Part shown: in pieces, positions 51,760 to 61,600 of the stretch | Layout: every line of letters starts with the position of its first letter | Position numbering within the stretch: the first letter of the stretch is position 1 | Source: Wuchereria bancrofti | Taxonomy: Eukaryota > Nematoda > Chromadorea > Rhabditida > Onchocercidae | Reading direction: 5' to 3' | Assembly (NCBI GenBank): GCA_005281725.1 | Contig: SSBO01000010.1 | Span: 186,001 to 250,000, forward strand | Length of the DNA: 64,000 bases | Position numbers and translations under genes: made by a program | The notes under the pieces: generated by a model | Told to the model about the DNA's origin: nothing | Seen by the model: the letters and a program-made list of their open reading frames with translations, nothing else | Databases searched by the model: none

Positions 51760-52615
51760 GTTGATAAAATGAGGAAAATTATTATCAAATTCACTTGAAC
51801 AGCTAAATTGCAATCTATATTGCTCAACAATCAAGAATCTATTTTAAAAAAAAAAAAACAAAAAAACAAAAAACAAAACAAAAAAAACCGTATTAAAGCT
51901 GTTACGGATAAGGAAACGGAAAGAAAAAAAAAAAACTTGCCTTTAAGAAATGACTTCTGAATGATACAATGTAAATTCACAAATAAGATAAGAAGAAATA
52001 AAATATCACAAAGTCATTGGTCAAGAACTCAGGAATCATTGATTGATTGATTAAGAAAGAAATGTCGTTTTATGTATTATTTAAAAATGATATGATTATA
52101 TGATCTTCCAAAAAAAAAAGAAAAATTGGGACTGAAATCAACTCGTATATACTGAAACTTTATTAATTTTCACATATTTCCTCCATGTTAAATATGTTGA
52201 TTTCAATGTTTGCTTCTTTTCTTTTTGTTCCCTTTTTTTTTTTTTTTTGAATTCTATTTTGAAATGTATTGTTGATCTCGAAATGAAATGCCACATAGTG
52301 CAAAATAATCCAACCGCTTATTAAATCATATTATTTGAAGTGCTCTTTTTCCACCCTAAAACCTTGTTTATTGTTTCAATAATTTTATTTGTTTTCATTT
52401 TTCAGGTCTTCTTTTGGTTGTATTAATTTTTAACTTTTTTTTTTCATCATTTTTTAAAGTACTTCCACTAATATTTTGAAAAAAAAAGAAAACAAAATTT
52501 TTTATCATTGTCATCCTAATAAATATTCTCTTTTTTTTTATTTCGTTTTTTTTCTTATTTTTTTTTAATATTATTATCACCATGAATATTATTAGTACTG
52601 CTCTAATCAATTCGT
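51760..52615. other. 3' UTR and convergent intergenic region
   Basis: This follows the stop of the IRF2BP-like gene. It contains A- and T-runs and an AATAAA at 51997-52002, a candidate polyadenylation signal for the plus-strand gene. No coding frame is supported. Confidence 0.5.
51997..52002 (+). terminator. Candidate polyadenylation signal AATAAA
   Basis: The hexamer lies about 240 nt after the stop codon. In DNA this rich in A, a chance AATAAA is common, so this is a weak call. Confidence 0.3.
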
Positions 52616-52862
52616 TCACTCGACAATGGTTATTTTTGTTTCGTTTTTGTAGTGGTTGTAATTCGGGTAAAATTTCTTGTAGTTTCTCTTTTCTTGAAAC
52701 ACGGTCTCTCGAAAAAACACATTTTCAACTCTAACTGCAATTTTCATTGTCGGCTCAAATTCAATTTCGCTATCAGCGATGTTACAAAAGTAAATAAAAC
52801 AAATATAAAAAATGATTTCAAAATAAAAAAATAAAACTTCTACATAACTTGAGTCAATTTGA
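52616..52862 (-). CDS. Possible terminal exon of an unknown minus-strand gene
   Basis: On the minus strand the acceptor ATATTTTTAG is followed by a frame open for about 81 codons to a TGA at 52618-52616. An internal ATG lies at 52747. The first part is hydrophobic (LFFYFEIIFYICFIYF), like a membrane helix or simply AT-rich sequence. The second part looks protein-like: MKIAVRVENV, then FFRETVFQEKRNYKKFY and NHYKNETKITIVE. It lies about 280 bp beyond the stop of the DTD gene on the same strand, so it could also be DTD 3' UTR. A plus-strand frame at 52652-52834 overlaps it. I do not recognise a family. Confidence 0.2.
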
Positions 52863-53137
52863 CTAAAAATATAACATTAAATTTCTTTCTTTTTTCTGAG
52901 GTGTTATAACAACAGTAACTGATCTTGTTTGAACACCAACAAGAATGATTATTTTCGTTATACAAATAAAACAACTAACTATTCTGCGGTAGGATAACAA
53001 TTCATAAGTAGCTTTAAGATTAGTTTAAGAGCTTTTACAATTTCCAAACAAAAAAATTATGAAATAGTCAACGGCTAAATTACTACGGCTAATATTACAA
53101 CATCAACACACATCAAATGCCTGTGCAAATAGAATGA

Positions 53138-54089
53138 TTACTCTTTAATTTTACTATCCAAAATAAGAGTGACAGGACCATCGTTTTCAATTTGAACATT
53201 CATCATTGCACCAAAACGACCATCCTGCAAATTCAGATTCATTTCAGTAATTGCTTAATTCTTGCCTTAAAAATATAAATTCTTAAGGGATTCTAAACAA
53301 TATATTCCGTTCGACATATTTTAAAGATTTAACTTTTTTTTTTGCACAGTTATAATCCAATAACACAGGAAAAGAGTAAATAAACAAAAAAACAATTGCA
53401 AAAGTGGAAATAACCTTTATCCGTTCAGGTACATATGCCTTTTTCAGTTCGTCTATAAAATTTTGATAAAGTTTTTGTGATTCTGTGGGAGCCATCGATC
53501 GATGAAAATCCAGTTTATTGCCTTTCAGCAAGCTATACAACGTGAACTGGAAAATGAATTACTATGAGAAGAAATTTACAAATGACATAAATGAAATTCA
53601 AGTCTAATAATCTCGAGTTATTTTCAGAGAACAATTCAAATTGTATTAAATAAATCTGTGATTCTTTTTTCTTTTTTCTCGCTAAAAATAAAGTAATATG
53701 AATGAAACTTACTTGGCTTACGCAAAGTATCTCAAGTTCCAAATCTTTAACACTCTTATCCCATCGTTTACCTGTTTCAATATTTGGAAATATTCGAATA
53801 CCTAATAACTTCCGTACCATAAACTGTATATCATCTAAGGTATCATCAACATTGATAGCCAATAAAACACATATTCCTCGATCAATTGATGATTCCTAAA
53901 ATGAATAAATACATAATAATTATCATAAAAATGAAAACAATTATCATAAAAATATTAATGTGAAATTTTTTGAAAATTTTTAATTCGAAAGAAAAAAAAG
54001 AGGTTTAATTTTAAGAGCTGAATAGTACTGACCAATTGACCACCAACAGAGACGGCAGCTTTTGTGACACGCTGAATGACAGCTCGCAT
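53138..54089 (-). CDS. DTD1: D-aminoacyl-tRNA deacylase (DTD)
   Basis: The enzyme hydrolyses D-amino acids (and glycine mischarged on tRNA-Ala) from tRNA, keeping the tRNA pool chirally clean for translation; it acts as a homodimer in the cytosol. Four exons join in frame: 54089-54033, 53895-53713, 53546-53415, 53224-53138, giving 152 aa. It begins MRAVIQRVTKAAVSVGGQ, the family's N-terminus. The SQFTL catalytic-loop motif spans S79-L83, followed by LKGNKLDFHRSMAP. The Gly-cisPro proofreading motif is G140-P141 in NDGPVT. Both defining motifs are intact, so it should be active. It lacks the longer C-terminal extension of vertebrate DTD1. It is convergent with the IRF2BP-like gene and divergent from the integrase-derived gene. 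Confidence 0.95.
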
Positions 54090-54285
54090 TTGAGATAACC
54101 AAAGGATGAATTGTTGATAATTAATAATCGGTCAGCGTTTCATTCTATATGACATTCCGGAAAATCGTACATTAACAACGTTCACTCTCTGTTAATTCTT
54201 TTTATATTCTGTAATGAATTTTAATAATAACAAATGATGTATTCTGTCATTACTGCATAATCCGGATGGTATAAGAAACCGTAGT
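54090..54285. other. Upstream region of the DTD gene
   Basis: Sequence between the DTD start and the minisatellite. Nothing specific is seen. Confidence 0.4.
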
Positions 54286-54795
54286 TTGTTAGACCACAAG
54301 GTGAGGGAATTTGTGATCCGTTATACCGGAAAGCAAGGGAATTCATGATCACGTTATACCAGAAAGCAAGGAAATCCATGATCCGTTATATCAGAAAGCA
54401 AGAAAATCCATGATCCGTTTACACTGGAAAATAAAGGGAACCGTTATACCAGAAAGCAAGGCAATTCATGATCGGTTATACCGGAAAGCAAAAGAATCCA
54501 TAACCTTACATTGAAAAATAAGGAAATACGTGATTTGTTACACCGGAAATCAAGGAAATCTATGATCCGTTATACCAGAAAGCAAGTAAAACCACGACCC
54601 GTTATACCGAAAAGTAAGAGAATCCATGACCTTACATTGGAAAATAAGGGAATACGTGATCTATTATATCGAAAGGAAAGGGAATTCATGATCCGTTATA
54701 CCGGAAAATAAACGAATACGCTATCCGGAAAGTAAAGGAATCTATGGTCCATTACACTGGAAAGCAGTAAAGAGATCCGCTACCGGAAGATAATC
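54286..54795 (+). repeat. 32-bp minisatellite, about 15 copies
   Basis: The unit is TTATACCGGAAAGCAAGG plus GAATTCATGATCCG, with frequent variants such as TTACATTGGAAAATAAGG plus GAATACGTGATCT. The variants recur in order, suggesting higher-order units. The array sits in the 1.5-kb divergent intergenic space between the DTD and integrase-derived genes. The open frame at 54511-54711 is a product of the repeat. Confidence 0.9.
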
Positions 54796-55606
54796 GAAAC
54801 GATAGACGATAATATGAAAATAAGAAAATATTTTTGGCATATTATTGGCAATAATATGAAAATGAGAAAAGTTACAACACAAAAAAACCTAAATGAGTAA
54901 TTCTACAAAATATAAAGAATCCGATGTAAATTTAAAGCTTTTTAGCATGATGTACCTGAACCCAAAACGGATTCAAAATTTTTATTTTTCATTTTCGGTT
55001 TATTTATGAAATGAGCTTTTGACTTATGCGGCGGAATTTGAGTACCATTACCCATTCTTAGTTCTTTATTTTTCTTTTTCATGTCATATTTATCTTTTTT
55101 TATCACTCTTCTTATCTCCAGAAGACAAAATTTCCTCGTTTTCTTATCTTCTTATCTTTGTTTTAAACTATTTTTGGAATGTTTCTTTTTTTTAATCTCA
55201 AACTTCAGGTTATTTTATTTAACTGTAACTTCTATATTTAACTTCTATACTATCTATCTTTCATCTTTAATTTTTATAATTTTTCACTTTTGTTTTTTAG
55301 AAATATATTTTTTATCTTCTTTTTTAATTAGAATGATTGTTTTTTTTTATTGAATTTACTATATGGAAAAACTTAGGTATGATGTATACATACCTGGAAA
55401 TGGACATGAAAAACTTTAGAAGTATGTGTTAACTTTATCTGTACAAGAAAATTTTAGTACTTTAAGTCGTAGTTGACGTAATGCTGTTCTATTTTTCTTT
55501 TTCTCTTTTTTTTTTTGAAGTTTAACAAATTTGTAGATTTGTTGGTATCCGTAAATTTTGTTAATGGATCAAAGATCATTTTATAAAAATGTTTCTTTTT
55601 TTTTAG
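54796..55606. other. Upstream region of the integrase-derived gene
   Basis: AT-rich sequence with a T-rich open frame (55081-55353) judged non-coding. It ends in a long pyrimidine tract and TTTTTTTTAG at 55606. That site could accept a trans-spliced leader, because an ATG lies five bases downstream, or it could join an upstream exon I cannot identify. Confidence 0.4.
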
Positions 55607-55611
55607 CTGTT

Positions 55612-58600
55612 ATGGCATTGCTTGATCCAGCTTCTATATCATTGGGTGAGGAAGAAGAGGAAGGAGAGGAAGAAGAACAGATATTGAATGCAAGATGTAT
55701 ACCGGCTGTTGGTGCTAATGTTGTCGTCGATGATTCAACCGGTCAATCGACATCAATTAAAGATAATCAAATTACAAGGGTATTTCATTAATTTTTCTAT
55801 TTAAAAGAGCATTAATTCCATCAAATGATTCGAATTTAATAAAATGAATTGAAAGTTAGTTATATTTATAGTTTTGTCAAAAAGTTATAGTTTTTAAAAT
55901 TATTTGGTTTATTTTTGGTTATGATTGCTGAATACTCTGAATATTATTGAAAAACCTAAAAAAAAATTTATTCATCTAGCTATTTATTTCTCTCTCTTTT
56001 TTTTTGTTTTTGACATGTTTATAGAATTGAAGCATTCTTTTTATGTTGTTAATTGCAATTTGTAGGAATCATCCTCCGGCACAGGTAGCAATAGAAATGA
56101 TCATTATCCGAATGAATCTGCTTCATTAAGTTTTGTGCAACCTCATTTAATGTATCAAGTTATTCCAAAAACAAGTATGTGGTCAAGTCTTTATTTTAAT
56201 CAGTTTTTTTTTTTTTCATTAAGAAAAGTTCATCATCTTGATGAATAATGTTTTAGTTAGGTGAGGGTTAGTAATCTCTTAAATATCCTAAATTTGGGAA
56301 TGTACGATCAGTTATTGTCTTTTCTGTAGGAGTCATTTGGGTTTTTTTCCTTCTTTTGTATTTATTTAAATTTCATCTTCATATATTTTCTCATATTGCT
56401 TACTTATCTAAAATACTGTTCTTTTGTAGAAGTAGCACCCGACATGTGTGGAAGTGTATGCAAAATTACCGTAAGTAGTTTTTATTTTTAGAGAGTTAAT
56501 TATATTCTTCTATTAGTTCTCCTATTTTTCTTTTATTTTTAATTTTTTTACGAATTTTTCACTTTGCCTTTTCTTTGCTTTTGAAGATTACTGATCATTT
56601 TGCAGGTAGATCAGATTACGGATTCGATTTATTCGGATTTCATTATTTTGATGACTGGCGGGGAAGTGGTTCCACCAGCTGAAGAACATAGACAAATTTT
56701 AGATGCAATGGTCCAAGGAGATGATTATACAGTTCGTTCAGATTTATTGATTTACTTGTTGTTTTTCTTTTTTTTTTGTATCTGAAATAAGAAATAAGAA
56801 AAACTAAGAATTTTTTTTTTAGACACCATAAAAATATAATTTATAGAAATATTCTTATATAAATATTCTGACAAAATTTCATTTTGATGGAAGTTAATTT
56901 TGGAAGAATTACTGTTTAGGTAGCATGTGATGTAGACGATGAATTCCTTGGTCACCTCGACTACGTGATCTTTCACCTACCTTCCATAAGACTTTTGCTA
57001 ACCAGTGAACAGCGTGAACAAGTTATAGAAGCTGCTGTGGCACGATTTAAAAATGACAAACATCCAATTGGTGCTTGCTTGCAAATACTACAAAAAAATT
57101 ATATCGGCTTCCCCTCCATTATCAGAGTTAGTCAATTATTTGATTCTGAAAATAATGTCTTAACTTCTTAATTTGAGCTATTAGTCCAACAAGGAATGAA
57201 ATATGTATGTAAATAACATATCTGAATATACAGTCTTTCCAAATATTTGATAAGAGATTCAGTATGAAATTCAATTTTTTTTTTTCAATGACTGATAGCC
57301 TAATTGTACTATCTATACTCTCTGATGGTGATAAATAGATTAAATTAAAAAGAAAATGGCAAAAGTCTATTTCAGCTACGTAATACGTTGATGGATTGTT
57401 TGAGTCGTTTGGTGATAGCAGGAGAGGACGACGTAGATTATGCGGTGCCGCGTTTGGGTAGCTCGATCGCTCAAGGTTTTGCTGGTGAAGGTATGTCTAA
57501 TGATTCCGTATTACCTGGAAGCAGTTCAGATTTTGCTCAAAAAAAAGGTTACTTTTCTTGTGTAAAAAATTCTGATAATTTGTAGATGATAGTTTATTAT
57601 TGTTTTTGTTTGTTCATAGATTTTTAGTAAGCCAACCGCAAGTTAAAGCAGATTTTGAAAACATTTAGTTCACTATATACCATCATGGTCAGGTTTGCCC
57701 TCCTGTAAGTATATAATTTTGCTGATCTTATTATTTAATTTAATTATTAAACCGTAAAATTTTTTTCGAAGATGCATTTGAAGCATGATCATCATATATG
57801 GAAACTCAGCTTAATATTTCTTTGAGTGAGAGCCTAGGTTAATTTTTACTGCTCGACTATATTTCATTTAAATTTTTTGCTAGGCGCTTCTCAAAATTTG
57901 TTGAATACAGCTATTCCGGACAATGAATATGATATATTAGCACAAATTCTAACCAGGAAATTAAAAATCGATGATGTTGAAAATGTTGTTCTAAGGGAAG
58001 CTATTAAGGTATTTTTGCTCTCTGCAGAAAATAGAAAAATTTGGTTAAAAAAAAAAAAACTGCATATTTTAAGCTCGACTTTTCCGCATTATCTTCATTT
58101 GATAACAGCGAATCATATGATGTTTATTTGTAGGCACGGATGAAAGGAGGATTGCTTATTGGCGAGTATTGGTCAGAGCCCAATGAATTTTTATCACCTG
58201 GTTGGCGTATTCGATTACGTGATTCCGGAAAAATTGTTCCACGAATTAGTGAAGTTGATGATGTATTATTTTTATGATTATTGATTGGTTATTAATTTTT
58301 ATGCTTAATTTGTTTCAATTTTTTTTTTTTTTTATTTTATCCACTTTTCTAGATTTGGCGACGATGCTACGAAACAATGCCAGATTGCACACAAAAGCAA
58401 ATGTTAGCTTTTTTGGAGGAAAGATATGTGGGTGTAAGTTTGAAAACAAAACAACGAGCAGCAACGAAAGATATTCTACTGAAAGGATCACGAGTACAAT
58501 TTCCTAGTAGACCACGTTGTATTGGTAGTAAACCTATGCAATATGTTCAGGTTTGTTAATTTTCTGCAAATTTTTTATTTTGCGAAACAATAATTTTAAC

Positions 58601-61600
58601 GCTGTACAATTTTATTGTATCATTGATAATATTGCATTGTTTATGATCATTTTCCTTTTATTTCTATCATTTTAATTTTCACTTCATTTTTATATTAATT
58701 CATGACGACTGCTGAGATATTTTTTATGATAATCTCACTGTTACTAATGTATGAACTAATGAGTCTATAGCCGTGTCAGATACATTTATATATATATATA
58801 TATTTTTTGCATTTGATCACCTACACCCGATCATTTTTATATCTGATTTTTTTTTCTTTATATCTAGCATTTATATCTAATTTTTTTTGTATTCTATCAT
58901 TTTCATTTGATTATTTTATGATACAGTTTTGTCTAATATGTTACGCTTCTGAAATTTTAACTCAAATGACTTATTTTTATTTATTTAATGGTTAAGATTG
59001 ATATGGTTGAAATGGAATGTTCGGAATATGGAGATCGTTGTTATACTATGGCATTAATTGTAACCGATCTTTATTCTCATTTTGTATTTGGTCGAGCATT
59101 AGCTGAAGCACCGGATACTTCGTTACTTGTCCGACATTTAATGGATATTTTTGGAGCTTTTGCTCCACCAGGTATGCATATTTCCAAGAAATGTATTTTC
59201 TGTTTATTTTTCTACTTTTTCGATTATGTTAGTGGATTTTTTGTGTTTCATATGCATTATATTGAAGTGAATTTTAATTTTAGAAGCTTATCGAACTTAT
59301 ACAAATGATGAAGTAATTGGACTTGTTATGTCAGATATCGAGAAATTGTTCAAAATTGAAATTAAAAATATTGGACACGGTGTAAGTAACCATGATTTGT
59401 ATGACACTTTTATCAACCTGAAACTTAGTAAGTCATATCAATTCCAAAATATGAATTTTTTTCGAGATAGACTACTACATAGTCTTATAGTTGTAAATTT
59501 TCCTAAAGTAATTAATCATGATTAAATATTTTTATGTATTTGATCACCGAAAGCTATCCTGAAATTATATTTCAGATTATTTTTCCAGGTAATGAATCAT
59601 ACTAATCTTTGTGCTAGTATGTATAAGCGTGCAGCGGAAGAACTTGGTGGTCGTGAACGTTGGGTTGAAGCACTTCCATTTGCAGTCATTGATTATAATC
59701 AGACTCCAGTTAAATGTTTCGGTGATCTTCGAATTTCACCATTTGAGGTGATGTTTTAGCTTTTTTTTTTCCTTTTTTGTTTGCTATTCTTGAATTTTTT
59801 ATAAAGGTTAAAAATGAGAAAAAAGAACAAAAAGATGAAAAGAAGTTTGCATAAAAAAAAAGTAATTGTTTATTTAGATTATGTTTGGTCGAAGACCTTG
59901 GCGAAATCATAGTATTCCACCATGGGTACGCGGTGCTTTATATAGCGAAAATGTGAATGAAACGAAAGGTTTATAATAAATTCACGATATATATTTCTTG
60001 TATTTATTTATCTTTTACTAATTGTTCAACTAGCAGATGAAGTTGTAAAGTGGTAGAATATTTGATAGTATGGATTTTCTCCAAAATAATTGATATTCAG
60101 TGCATAAAATACCTTTTTGAGCCATTAATTGAAAACATAAGGCATATATTTTATATCTTTCTACCATTTTACAACTTCATCTGTTAGTAGAGTAAGAAAG
60201 TAAAATTCTGCATTTCTTTTTTTTTTGGATTTGATTTAAACCAAGGTAATAGTACTCCGTATATTTAATATGCTCAAATTTAGGCTATGTGGAAGAAAAT
60301 CGTGTGGAGAGTATAAGTGGTGCAACAGTAAGTTAATTATCTTCTTAAATTGAAAATTTATAATTTAAGTCCTATAAGTTTAGCTTCTTTTTTTTTTATT
60401 TATTTTTTTTAGGCTGATTATTTTGTTTTCATATTTAGTATTTCCTTGTTTTGTTCAATTAAGCTTACGACGTTCCATTGATTCAGTTTATAAGATCAGG
60501 AAAAAAAAAATGTTATTCAGAAATAAATAAGTGAATAAATAATCTCAAATTTTCATTTTTATAAAATTCAGGAAATGTGTATGATACGCTCTACTCCACT
60601 TCCACGACGTCCTGAAGTTGAGGAACGATTAGCTAATGTGTATTTAAGCGAAGTATCTAGTAATCGTGCTAAAATTTCCTGTATACTTGGCCGTTATCCA
60701 GCAAAATTCAATGATTCAGGTCATGTTGTTGATCCGGGTACTGGTTATTTGTATGAAGTTGGTGACTGTGTATATGTAAGTTTTTTGATTATTATTTACC
60801 TCAATATTTCAATAGAGATAGAATATTACCTTGATGGTTCCATTTTACTTTACTAAACTTTTACTATTCTTTTTTTTGTGAAAGATAATTATTGAATTGA
60901 TTATAGCTTCGAAATTTTGAACAAGAAGAAGCATATATTGATCGTCCAAAAAGGCGTCACAATGAGTCAAACTATTATCGTGCAAGTATTGTTGAAGTGG
61001 ATTATCAGAATCCAGATTTTATGTATAAAGTATGCTACTGGGATGATATCATTGATATTGATCATCTTCCACCAGATCAATGGCCCGGTGAAGGTTAATT
61101 TTATTTTTGTTGATTTTTTACAAAAAAAAAAAAAAGGAAAATGTCATTAATTATAATGATTTATTGCATAATATAGGATTAATTTTCATATATGAATTCA
61201 TTTTTTAGAGAAAAAAAGTAAATTTTGTTATTTTTTTTTAAATTCTTAGTTTAAAATTGAAACAAGTTAAATTTTCTAGTGAAACAAGCTAAATTTTTTA
61301 GGGTCTTTATCGGCTTGGGTTTCACCCTACGATGTTGCACCTTCTACTGCGGATTTGGCAAGGCGTAGAAATGTCGGTATGTTTATTATCGTATGTTTAT
61401 TATCCTTATTATTATAATACATTTATTATGTCAAATTGAGTTTGTTGCATAAAAATCGATTTTGTTTAAAAAAAAAAATTTAACACCAAAATTATATTTA
61501 TCATTTTATGCAATGATGAAATTCTTAATAATGGATTATTTGCAGTAAGGCGTCGAGAACTAGAATTTCAATGTAAATGCGGTTATGATTTCTGTGAATT

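Noticed and set aside
54511..54711. Lys/Arg-rich repeated frame
   Set aside because: It is a translation of the 32-bp minisatellite.
60033..60184. microRNA precursor
   Set aside because: The stem is about 26 bp with a loop of roughly 100 bases, and both ends are flanked by TA, which fits a MITE better.
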